DNA of 7,058 nt from NCBI GenBank assembly GCA_041602815.1, contig JBFIFO010000182.1, positions 1 through 7,058 of the forward strand. The letters run 5' to 3'. The number at the start of each line of letters is the position of its first letter. Within the stretch, counting starts at the first letter, position 1. Positions 1 through 5,916 of the stretch are shown one piece after another. This DNA comes from GCA-020356105 sp041602815 (GTDB taxonomy: Bacteria; Pseudomonadota; Alphaproteobacteria; UBA8366; JADFVY01). The position numbers and the translations under genes are program-made. The notes below the pieces were generated by a model that saw only the letters and a list, made by a program, of their open reading frames with translations, made no database searches and had not been told where the DNA came from.

Positions 1-641
1 AGGTACCAGCCGTTGTCGAGGTTGTAGTTGGCGAAGGGCTCGAGCAGCATCTGGTTGACGTTGTCGCGGTCGGAGGCGCCGGCGAACGACCAGAGCTGGC
101 GGATGAGCGCGCCGTAGGTGCCCCATTCCGGCTGGACCAGCGCCACCGCGGTCGGGCCGGCGCTCCATTTCTCCGAGCCGAGCACCGCGTCGGTCGCCGT
201 CGGCGCGGTGATCGAGCCGCCGGCGCCCCAGATGAATCCTGCGGTGCTCTCGATCGGGTTGAGGAACAGCGAGTAGTTGATGTCGCCGAGGCCGGTCTCG
301 CGGCCGCCCCCCGTCGGATTGGGCACGCCGGGCGTGGTCACGCCGCCGGGCGCGTCGGCGATCGGCACGATCAGCCGGTTGACCAGGTTCCAGTCGCCGA
401 CCGTCACCGGGTAGACCGGCTGGATGGCGAGGAAGTTGGCGTCGCCGTTCGGGGCGCCGTTGTCGAAGGTGAACTTGAACGGCAGGCTGACCAGCGAGCT
501 GATCGGGTTCTGCACCGCCGAGCGCACGTCGCCGCCGCCGCTCTCCTCCTGCGCCGCTCCGCCTGTGGCGGCGATGAGCAATGCCGAGCCGGCGGTGGCG
601 GAAAATGCGACGCCCCGGCAGAGACGTTTTAAGCTGTTCAT
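1..641 (-). CDS. Outer-membrane protein of the bacterial 'neuromedin U'/transporter family (C-terminus off the window)
   Basis: The first 213 codons are visible; the C-terminus lies beyond the left edge. The protein opens with a Sec signal peptide: MNSLKRLC, a hydrophobic stretch, then a likely cut after GGAA before QEES (around residues 31-32). The mature part begins with QNPISSLVSLPFKF and goes on with short alternating strands, among them AIQPVYPVTVGDWNL, NRLIVPI, GLGDINYSLFLNP, WGAGGSI and MLLEPFANYNLDNGWYL. This pattern matches a proteobacterial family commonly labelled 'neuromedin U' or 'transporter', a label with no functional link to the animal peptide. The alternating aromatic strands suggest an outer-membrane beta-barrel; its substrate is unknown. 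The ATG at 641 has a strong AGGAGG 7 bp upstream. It follows the DUF502 gene by 42 bp on the same strand with no visible terminator, so co-transcription with that gene and probably the sulfatase is likely. The family call is by memory of the sequence pattern. Confidence 0.75.
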   Translation of the reverse strand, partial: MNSLKRLCRGVAFSATAGSALLIAATGGAAQEESGGGDVRSAVQNPISSLVSLPFKFTFDNGAPNGDANFLAIQPVYPVTVGDWNLVNRLIVPIADAPGGVTTPGVPNPTGGGRETGLGDINYSLFLNPIESTAGFIWGAGGSITAPTATDAVLGSEKWSAGPTAVALVQPEWGTYGALIRQLWSFAGASDRDNVNQMLLEPFANYNLDNGWY

Positions 642-648
642 TGTATTG

Positions 649-654
649 CCTCCT
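649..654 (-). promoter_or_regulatory. Strong ribosome binding site of the outer-membrane protein gene
   Basis: AGGAGG read on the minus strand, 7 nt before the ATG at 641. It fixes the start of the signal-peptide-bearing protein and suggests high translation compared with the weak site of the DUF502 gene just upstream. Confidence 0.8.
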
Positions 655-683
655 GGTCCGGTATTTTTTGAATTGGTACTGCC

Positions 684-1361
684 TTATGCCCGGTCGCGAC
701 GCGCTGTCGGCGAACCCGCCCGACCGGGCCCATCCGCGCTGCCCGTGTCGGGCACGGCACCTGGAACGCTTGCCCCCTTGCCAAGCAGCTCGCCGGCGCC
801 GATGCCCCACTCGCTCAACACCCGCGTCAGGTCGCCGAAGCTGGCATCCATGAGTTCGACATGGCCCCGCTCGACGATCCTGATCGAGCCGGCCAGCGGC
901 GTCGGCGCCCAGGGCAGCATTACCGTCATCTGACCGTCGCCGTGATCCTCGATGACGTATGCGATGTCGCGCTGGCCCTCACCGGCCGCCAGCAGCGCCG
1001 GCCGGAACGCGTCGCTCTCCTCGGTGGCGGCGAAGCGGGCGATCAGGCTCTTCAGCGCGCCGTACATCGGCAGGCGCCGAAGGGTGTTGCGCTCGAGCCA
1101 CTGGCCGAGGCTGCGGCCGTGCTCCGCGCGCATCGCCAGGCCGAGGACGAACGAGGCGCCGAGCAGCAGGAGTGCGGCGATGATCACAGGGTATTTCTCC
1201 TGCGCGAAGGTCTCGGGCGGAAACAGATCCGCGATCGGCGTTGCGATCGCCACCACAAGCTCCACCGCTTCGCTTAACGCCAGATAGAGGAGGAGCAGCG
1301 GCAACAGGACGAACAGGCCGCCCAACGCCGTTGTCTTGAGGAACTCGAGCAGCCCCTTCAT
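684..1361 (-). CDS. DUF502-family inner-membrane protein
   Basis: Predicted integral membrane protein of 225 residues. Two hydrophobic segments stand out (about residues 11-40, including FVLLPLLLLYLAL, and 59-77, including VIIAALLLLGASFVLGLAM), with a short periplasmic or cytoplasmic loop between them. A soluble C-terminal part follows: the LRRLPMYGALKSLIARF stretch, then IAYVIEDHGDGQMTVMLPWAP and a terminal beta-rich region. This order (two helices, a 'P-x-Y-x-x-x-K' linker, a soluble domain) fits the DUF502 family, whose biochemical function is not known. The last 30 or so residues are rich in Gly, Pro and Arg and look disordered. An upstream GTG at 1376 would add five residues (MGQTP). I prefer the ATG at 1361 because GGGG lies 9 nt upstream and it starts directly at the conserved region. 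The gene follows the sulfatase after a 75-bp gap holding a strong hairpin. Confidence 0.75.
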   Translation of the reverse strand: MKGLLEFLKTTALGGLFVLLPLLLLYLALSEAVELVVAIATPIADLFPPETFAQEKYPVIIAALLLLGASFVLGLAMRAEHGRSLGQWLERNTLRRLPMYGALKSLIARFAATEESDAFRPALLAAGEGQRDIAYVIEDHGDGQMTVMLPWAPTPLAGSIRIVERGHVELMDASFGDLTRVLSEWGIGAGELLGKGASVPGAVPDTGSADGPGRAGSPTARRDRA

Positions 1362-1397
1362 CGGTGTCTGCCCCACAAATTGTTCAGGCGAGCCGAA

Positions 1398-1427
1398 TGG
1401 CGCGCCCGAGGAAACGCGGGCGCGCCA
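1398..1427 (-). other. Perfect 10-bp-stem hairpin between sulfatase and DUF502 genes
   Basis: TGGCGCGCCC and its exact reverse complement GGGCGCGCCA flank a 10-nt loop, just after the sulfatase stop. The minus-strand RNA would form a very stable GC stem. No U-run follows on the minus strand (the next bases are TTCGGCTCGCC), so it is not a classical intrinsic terminator. It may stabilise the sulfatase mRNA end or reduce read-through into the DUF502 gene. Confidence 0.6.
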
Positions 1428-1436
1428 GAGGCTTCA

Positions 1437-3020
1437 TTAGTTGTTGCCGGCCGCACTCTTCAGAGTTGCAAGCGCGTCGTCGACGTTGAACTTCGCCGGC
1501 TTCTGCCGCGGCGGGAATTGCTTGAAGGTGGCGAGGTACTCGCCAACGAACGTCTGCGCCGGCACCAGCGCGAAGACGCGGCGGATCCACCACGTCTCGT
1601 AATTGTTCGAGTCGGTGTCCGCCCGCTCGAACGGGTCGGTGCGCAGATTGAAGATCTTGGGGACGCGAAGTGGCACGAACGGTTCCGCCCAGACCTGGAA
1701 CCGGCTTGCGCGCTGCTCCATGAACACGAGCTTCCAGTCGTCATAGCGCAGGGCGACCAGCTGCCCGCCGTCGTTCCAGTAGAAGAACTCGCGACGCGGC
1801 CCCTCATTGCTCTCGCCGGTCAGGTGCGGCAGGGCGTTGTAGCCGTCGAGATAGACCTTGTACTCGATGTTGCCGACCTTGTGCCCGGCCTTGAGCTTCT
1901 CCTTGATGTCCGGCTCGCCGGCCGCGGCCATCAGCGTCGGCACCCAGTCGAGCGCCGATATCGTCTCGTTGGAGATCGACCCGGCAGGGATCTTGCCCGG
2001 CCAGCGCACCAGCATCGGCACGCGGTAGCCGCCCTCCCAGTTCGTGTTCTTCTCGCCGCGGAACGGCGAGAGGCCGCCATCCGGCCATTCGTTGTAGTGG
2101 GGGCCGTTGTCCGCGGTGTAGAGCACGATCGTGTCGTCCGCGATCCCCAGCTCTTCGAGCAGGTCCAGCAGCTGGCCGACATGACCGTCATGCTCGACCA
2201 TGCCGTCGGCGAAGATGCCGAGGCCGGTTACGCCCTGGCTCTCTTCTTTAAGATGCGTGTAGAAATGCATGCGCGAGGTCGCCACCCAGGCGAACCACGG
2301 CGTGCCCTCCGCGGTGTGGCGCTTGATGAAGTCGCTCGCCCGCCCGACGAATTCCTCGTCCGCCGTCTCCATCCGCTTCTTGGTCAGTGGGCCCGTATCC
2401 TCGCACTCCTGTCTTCCCATCGGGCCGAAGCGGTCGTCGACGACGTCGCTCTCGGTATCCGTCGCCATGCAGGACAGCACGCCGCGCGGCCCAAACTCGG
2501 CGCGGAACGCGGGATCCTTCGGATAGTCGGGATTCTCGGGCTCCTCCTCCGCGTTCAGGTGATAGAGGTTGCCGAAGAACTCGTCGAAACCGTGCACCGT
2601 CGGCAGGAACTCGTTGCGGTCGCCGAGATGGTTCTTGCCGAACTGCCCGGTCGCGTAGCCATGCGGCTTCAGCAGCTCGGCGAGCGTCGGGTCCTCCTTC
2701 TGGAGGCCGATCGAGGCGCCGGGGAAACCCACCTTGGTCAGCCCGGTGCGGATCGGCGACTGGCCGGTAATGAAGGCGGACCGGCCCGCCGTGCAACTCT
2801 GCTCGGCGTAGTAATCGGTGAACAGCACGCCTTCATTTGCGATTCGGTCGATGTTCGGCGTGTGATACCCGGCCATGCCCCGGCTGTACGCGCTGAGATT
2901 GGTGATGCCCACATCATCGGACATGATCATCAGGATGTTCGGCTTGCCGGTTTGGGCCTCGGCCGAGACCGCGGCCATCGCGGCGACGCCGGCCGCCAGA
3001 CAGGTTAGCTCCCTCTTCAC
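1437..3020 (-). CDS. Secreted arylsulfatase (formylglycine-dependent, sulfatase family PF00884)
   Basis: Hydrolyses sulfate esters to release inorganic sulfate; substrate not predictable. 527 residues from the preferred GTG at 3020, which has GGGAGG 6 nt upstream. Residues 1-22 form a Sec signal peptide (MKREL, hydrophobic core, cut after AEA), so it should act in the periplasm or outside. Catalytic landmarks are all present: metal-binding SDD at 34-36; C76-T-A-G-R80, where C76 should be converted to formylglycine; GKNHLGD at 128-134; H252 in SRMHFYTHL; metal ligands D304-N305 in TADNGPH; and K324 in FRGEKN. The CxAxR core has Ala where the textbook CxPxR motif has Pro, which is common in this subfamily. 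No formylglycine-generating enzyme gene lies in the window, so maturation depends on one elsewhere. An in-frame ATG at 3131 would add 37 hydrophilic residues and bury the signal peptide, so it is less likely. The upstream gap contains a promoter with a palindrome (see separate entries). Confidence 0.93.
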   Translation of the reverse strand: MKRELTCLAAGVAAMAAVSAEAQTGKPNILMIMSDDVGITNLSAYSRGMAGYHTPNIDRIANEGVLFTDYYAEQSCTAGRSAFITGQSPIRTGLTKVGFPGASIGLQKEDPTLAELLKPHGYATGQFGKNHLGDRNEFLPTVHGFDEFFGNLYHLNAEEEPENPDYPKDPAFRAEFGPRGVLSCMATDTESDVVDDRFGPMGRQECEDTGPLTKKRMETADEEFVGRASDFIKRHTAEGTPWFAWVATSRMHFYTHLKEESQGVTGLGIFADGMVEHDGHVGQLLDLLEELGIADDTIVLYTADNGPHYNEWPDGGLSPFRGEKNTNWEGGYRVPMLVRWPGKIPAGSISNETISALDWVPTLMAAAGEPDIKEKLKAGHKVGNIEYKVYLDGYNALPHLTGESNEGPRREFFYWNDGGQLVALRYDDWKLVFMEQRASRFQVWAEPFVPLRVPKIFNLRTDPFERADTDSNNYETWWIRRVFALVPAQTFVGEYLATFKQFPPRQKPAKFNVDDALATLKSAAGNN

Positions 3021-3026
3021 GATACG

Positions 3027-3032
3027 CCTCCC
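3027..3032 (-). promoter_or_regulatory. Ribosome binding site that decides the sulfatase GTG start
   Basis: GGGAGG on the minus strand, 6 nt before GTG at 3020. It favours the GTG, which directly precedes the signal peptide, over upstream in-frame ATG codons that lack such a site. Confidence 0.75.
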
Positions 3033-3082
3033 ATTGCTGTGTGTACGCTCTGCTCCACTGGCCCGGCCCTTCGCCGCGCCAT

Positions 3083-3097
3083 CCGATCCGGGATCGG
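3083..3097. repeat. Inverted repeat in the sulfatase leader
   Basis: CCGATCC-G-GGATCGG, two perfect 7-bp arms around one base. It lies in the predicted untranslated leader, about 35-50 nt downstream of the predicted transcription start. It could be a second protein-binding site or part of an RNA fold. Its sequence differs from the palindrome at 3166-3183. Confidence 0.4.
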
Positions 3098-3137
3098 GTG
3101 CGTTTGGGCGCATGGGCGGATCCAGATTCATAGGAGA

Positions 3138-3166
3138 ATTATAGAAAAGCCGGATCAGGGCAGATA
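3138..3166 (-). promoter_or_regulatory. Predicted activator-dependent promoter of the sulfatase gene
   Basis: On the minus strand, a perfect TATAAT lies at 3143-3138. Seventeen bases upstream is TATCTG (3166-3161), which matches the TTGACA consensus at only one position. A consensus -10 with almost no -35 is typical of promoters that need an activator. Transcription would start near 3131, leaving a leader of about 110 nt before the GTG at 3020. The palindrome at 3166-3183 abuts the -35 position. Confidence 0.6.
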
Positions 3167-3183
3167 TTGGACCTTGGTCCAAT
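3166..3183. promoter_or_regulatory. Perfect 18-bp palindromic operator, probable response-regulator site
   Basis: ATTGGACC-TT-GGTCCAAT: two perfect 8-bp arms with a 2-bp centre, in noncoding DNA 45 bp after the response-regulator stop. The centre lies near -43 relative to the predicted sulfatase transcription start, so it overlaps the -35 region as for a class II activator. From memory, the StyR and TodT response regulators (same REC plus LuxR-HTH class) bind similar 16-bp boxes with an ACC-NN-GGT core at about -41. I infer that the adjacent regulator binds here; no second full copy was found in the window. Confidence 0.6.
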
Positions 3184-3188
3184 GTCGT

Positions 3189-3206
3189 CGCGGCGAACGA
3201 GCCGCG
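3189..3206 (-). other. GC hairpin just after the response-regulator gene
   Basis: CGCGGC and GCCGCG, 6-bp perfect arms around a 6-nt loop, 22 nt past the response-regulator stop. No U-run follows on the minus strand. It could be a weak 3'-end structure for the two-component mRNA that partly separates it from the sulfatase promoter; GC richness makes chance formation possible. Confidence 0.3.
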
Positions 3207-3227
3207 CTTTCCGCTACCGCTTGCCGC

Positions 3228-3860
3228 CTAGGTCGCCGCCTCCTCGGGGAAACCGATCCGCTCGGCGAGGCGGACGAGCTCGGCGAGGGAACGCGCCTGC
3301 ATCTTCGCCATGACGCGCCCGCGATGGACCTTGATGGTCTTCTCGGCAGTGCCGAGCTCGTAGGCGATCTGCTTGTTGCGCAGGCCGGCGACGACGAGCG
3401 CCATCACCTCCCGCTCGCGCGGCGTCAGGCGCTCGAGGCGCTCCAGCACGGTGGCCAGCGCGGCCTGCTCGACGCGATCCTCCCGGGCACGGGCGAGCGC
3501 CTGCGCGACGGCTCGCAGAAGGTCGACATCCTGGACCGGCTTGGTCAGGAAATCGGCGGCGCCGCCCTTCATCGCCCGCACGCTCATCGGAACGTCGCCG
3601 TGCCCGGTGAGGAAGACGATCGGCATTCCCGCCTGCGCCGATCCAAGCTCGCGCTGCAGATCGAGGCCGGTCATCTCCGGCATCTGGACATCGAGGACCA
3701 GACAGGCCGGCGCACTAGGCTCGCGGTCGCTGTCGAGGAACGCTCGCGCGCTGGCGAACGCGCGCACCCGATAGCCTGCGGATTTGAGCAGCCGGGCCAC
3801 GGCCCGCCGGACCGAGTCCTCGTCGTCGACCAGGAAGATCGTGGCGTCCGGATCGATCAT
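3228..3860 (-). CDS. FixJ/NarL-type response regulator (REC + LuxR helix-turn-helix)
   Basis: DNA-binding response regulator of 210 residues, a normal length for the FixJ/StyR/TodT group. The receiver domain (about 5-120) has the acidic pair D12-D13, phosphoacceptor D57 in LVLDVQMPEMTG, T85 in FLTGHGDV and K107 in FLTKPV. After a helical linker (about 120-143), the output domain begins LTPREREVMALVVAG (145-159); the recognition-helix region is TAEKTIKVHRGRVMAKM (171-187), typical of FixJ-like proteins. Its ATG overlaps the kinase stop as ATGA, so translation is probably coupled and the two form a cognate pair. The next gene downstream on the same strand is the arylsulfatase, whose promoter carries a palindrome suited to a dimeric LuxR-type activator. 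The regulator is likely needed to switch that gene on; direct control is inferred from position and site symmetry. Confidence 0.93.
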   Translation of the reverse strand: MIDPDATIFLVDDEDSVRRAVARLLKSAGYRVRAFASARAFLDSDREPSAPACLVLDVQMPEMTGLDLQRELGSAQAGMPIVFLTGHGDVPMSVRAMKGGAADFLTKPVQDVDLLRAVAQALARAREDRVEQAALATVLERLERLTPREREVMALVVAGLRNKQIAYELGTAEKTIKVHRGRVMAKMQARSLAELVRLAERIGFPEEAAT

Positions 3861-5710
3861 GCGTCGGTCCCGAGCAGGACCGGCTCTTCCTCGAGCACGG
3901 GCAGGGTGAAGGCGAAGGTCGCACCGCCGCCGGGATTGTTCTGTGCCCAGATTCGCCCGCCATGCGTCTCGACGATACCGCGCGCGATGGTGAGCCCCAT
4001 GCCGAGGCCGCTCTTTCGCGTGGAGAAGAAGGCGTCGAACAGGCTGGGCAGCATGGCCTCGTCAATTCCGCTGCCCGAATCCATGACCAGAACCTGGACC
4101 GAATGGTCGATCCGATCGGCGCGGATCAAGATCTTCCGGCGGCCCGCCGGGACATCCCGCATCGCGCGGATCGCGTTGAGAACCAGATTCGTGACCACCT
4201 GCTGGATCTCGACCCGTCCGGCGCTCACCAGCGTCAGGTCGCGTGCAACCTCGACTTCCAGCGCGACCCCGGCGGCGCCGAGCTCGCTGCGCAGCAGCCT
4301 GCCCACCTCGCTGATCGCGGCCTCGAGGCGAAGCGGGCCCGGCTCGGCCCGGCCCTTCCTCACCATGTCACGGAGCCCGCTTATCACGTCTCCGGCGCGC
4401 GTGTCGTCGCGCACGATGTCGTCGAGAATATCGCGAAGCTCGTCGCCGCCGGCGGTCCCCGACGCCAGCAGCCGCCGCGCCGCCTGCGCGTTGCTGAGGA
4501 TCGCCGCCAGCGGCTGGTTGAGCTCGTGCGCAAGGCTTGCGCCGAGCTCTCCGAGGACCATGGCGCGCCCCATCCGCTCCATCTCGCGCCGCGTTTCCTG
4601 CAGGTCGTTCTGTGCCTTCAGCTGTTCGGTGAGGTCGGAGCCGATGCTGAGCGTACCCGCCGGCTCGCCTTCGGGATCGGTTATCAGCACGTTCGACCAC
4701 GCGATCTGGCGCAACGCACCGGCCTTGGTCTTCAGTGCCGTCTCGACCTGTGGCGGGAGGTCGCCGCGCATCGCCGCCGAGAACCCCTCGCGGGCCTCCG
4801 ACCGCACGCTCTCGGGGAGCAGCTCGGTCAGGTGCCGGCCGACGACCTCGTCGCGCGCATAGCCGCTGACATTCCGGAAGCAGGGATTGGTGTAATCGAT
4901 CCTGCCCTCGCGATCGACGCCGGCGACCAGCAGCGGCACGTTTTCGAGCAGCAGTCGCCAGCGCTTTTCGCTGGCCGCGATTTCGCTCGCATACCGGCTG
5001 GCGAGAATGGCGTCGTTGACCAGCTCGTAGGTCATCGCAAGCACGATCGCAAGGAAGGCGAAGCTGATGATGTAGGGCATCGGCAACAGGCTGGCGTCGA
5101 CCAGCGGCGAATGGATGCCGCCGAGCAGGATGAAGAACGTCATGCTGCCGCCGATCACCGCGGCGTGACGCCGGCTGCCCTGGCGCCAGGCGCGCACCGA
5201 GGCGTCGACGATGTAGATCGTGATCAACAGGCTGGCGAGGTCGGCGAGGAACTTCCACGGGTTCGCCGGTCCGGTCGCGATCGAGAACTCTTCGCCCCAG
5301 AAGGCGGTGAGCCGCTTGATCTCGATCGCATCGGCGAACACCAAGCTGTGCGGCGACAGGAAGTTGGCCACGATGGCCACGCTCCACATGGCCGTAATCG
5401 TCACCGCGAGCCAGCGCCGCGCGGTCCCGAAATAGGTATGGATGAACCATACCATCGGAATCAAAAGCAGATAGACGGCGAGGTTCTGCAGCTTCATGAC
5501 CGTCGCGTGCGCCCCGGCGTCGAGGATGCGCATCAGCGACAATTCGGTGAAGGCGCTGAGCATGGCGCCCAGGGCCATCAGCGTCGAGAACAGGTAGATC
5601 GCGGTGCGCCGCTGCTTGAACCAGAGGACCAACTGCATCAGAGCGAGCATGCCGCACGCGGCCGCACACATCGACCAGGCAACCGTCAGGGGACTGACTC
5701 CGATCAGCAT
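3857..5710 (-). CDS. Membrane sensor histidine kinase: 7TM region, PAS, HisKA, HATPase
   Basis: 617-residue sensor kinase. The N-terminal third has seven hydrophobic segments (about 8-31, 36-60, 71-95, 100-118, 154-172, 183-201, 210-231), resembling the 7TM sensor region of membrane histidine kinases; the longest exposed loop (about 119-153) could contact a ligand. A PAS domain follows (about 245-362; NPCFRNVSGYARDEVVGR), with its C-terminal part at WSNVLITDPEGEPAGTLSIGSDLTE. The dimerisation domain has H395 in SLAHELNQPLAAI, a FixL-like H-box. The ATPase domain has N508-LVLN-A (N-box), D544-SGSG (G1), FDAFFSTR and GLGMGL at 568-573 (G2). All catalytic motifs are intact. The PAS domain shows no obvious FixL haem histidine, so oxygen sensing is not supported. 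I chose ATG 5710 because it immediately precedes the first helix; a TTG or GTG farther upstream would add Gly/Arg-rich sequence. The signal is unknown. Confidence 0.92.
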   Translation of the reverse strand: MLIGVSPLTVAWSMCAAACGMLALMQLVLWFKQRRTAIYLFSTLMALGAMLSAFTELSLMRILDAGAHATVMKLQNLAVYLLLIPMVWFIHTYFGTARRWLAVTITAMWSVAIVANFLSPHSLVFADAIEIKRLTAFWGEEFSIATGPANPWKFLADLASLLITIYIVDASVRAWRQGSRRHAAVIGGSMTFFILLGGIHSPLVDASLLPMPYIISFAFLAIVLAMTYELVNDAILASRYASEIAASEKRWRLLLENVPLLVAGVDREGRIDYTNPCFRNVSGYARDEVVGRHLTELLPESVRSEAREGFSAAMRGDLPPQVETALKTKAGALRQIAWSNVLITDPEGEPAGTLSIGSDLTEQLKAQNDLQETRREMERMGRAMVLGELGASLAHELNQPLAAILSNAQAARRLLASGTAGGDELRDILDDIVRDDTRAGDVISGLRDMVRKGRAEPGPLRLEAAISEVGRLLRSELGAAGVALEVEVARDLTLVSAGRVEIQQVVTNLVLNAIRAMRDVPAGRRKILIRADRIDHSVQVLVMDSGSGIDEAMLPSLFDAFFSTRKSGLGMGLTIARGIVETHGGRIWAQNNPGGGATFAFTLPVLEEEPVLLGTDA

Positions 5711-5811
5711 TTGATCTATGTATCTCGCTGTGGCGGTGCGGCCGCCAACGCTTGCGCCGTGTCGGCCCCGCCCGCCAATGCCTCCCGCAGGCACAGTTCG
5801 CCTGCCCCGCA

Positions 5812-5840
5812 ATTATACGTATACGGGCGAATAATGACAG
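5812..5840 (-). promoter_or_regulatory. Predicted sigma-70-type promoter of the kinase-regulator operon
   Basis: On the minus strand CTGTCA (5840-5835, 4 of 6 matches to TTGACA), a 17-bp spacer and a perfect TATAAT (5817-5812). Transcription would begin near 5805, about 95 nt before the kinase ATG at 5710. One copy of a 10-bp repeat lies in the spacer and another just upstream of the -35. Confidence 0.6.
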
Positions 5841-5851
5841 TTATACGGGCG
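5814..5851. repeat. 10-bp direct repeat and palindrome in the divergent promoter region
   Basis: TATACGGGCG occurs at 5820-5829 and again at 5842-5851, 22 bp apart, close to two helical turns. The hexamer TATACG occurs three times (5814, 5820, 5842), and 5814-5823 is a perfect palindrome, TATACGTATA. The region is AT-rich compared with its surroundings and lies between the kinase and thioesterase genes. It looks like a regulator binding region, but the regulator is not identified. Confidence 0.5.
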
Positions 5852-5916
5852 GCGCATGAAAATGGATTTGCCCGACTTCGGGCCGGCATCGGGGGGCGCG
5901 GGCCATCGAGGATTGA

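Noticed and set aside
651..660. GGACCA half-site near the outer-membrane protein ribosome site, resembling one arm of the palindrome
   Set aside because: Only a partial single arm is present and it overlaps the ribosome-binding region; no promoter elements accompany it.
1380..3008. A 542-codon open frame on the plus strand opposite the sulfatase
   Set aside because: It is antisense to a gene with complete sulfatase motifs; its Arg/Val/Ala/Leu-rich product has no recognisable domain, and long antisense frames are expected in GC-rich DNA with G/C third positions.
3506..3560. Imperfect CTGGACC/TTGGTCAG pair inside the response-regulator gene
   Set aside because: It encodes the conserved receiver-domain stretch around the TKPVQD residues, so codon constraint explains it, and the spacing differs from the operator.
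3846..3880. GGTCC/GGACC inverted pair near the kinase-regulator overlap
   Set aside because: It lies in kinase C-terminal codons, has a 6-nt spacer and lacks the flanking bases of the 18-bp palindrome.
3039..4862. A 607-codon plus-strand open frame across the sulfatase leader, regulator and kinase
   Set aside because: It crosses two well-supported minus-strand genes and a promoter region and shows no protein family features.
4600..4980. FixL-like haem-binding PAS domain in the kinase
   Set aside because: The H-box resembles FixL, but the PAS stretch (245-362) shows no histidine in a position I can assign as a haem ligand, so an oxygen-sensor call is not supported.
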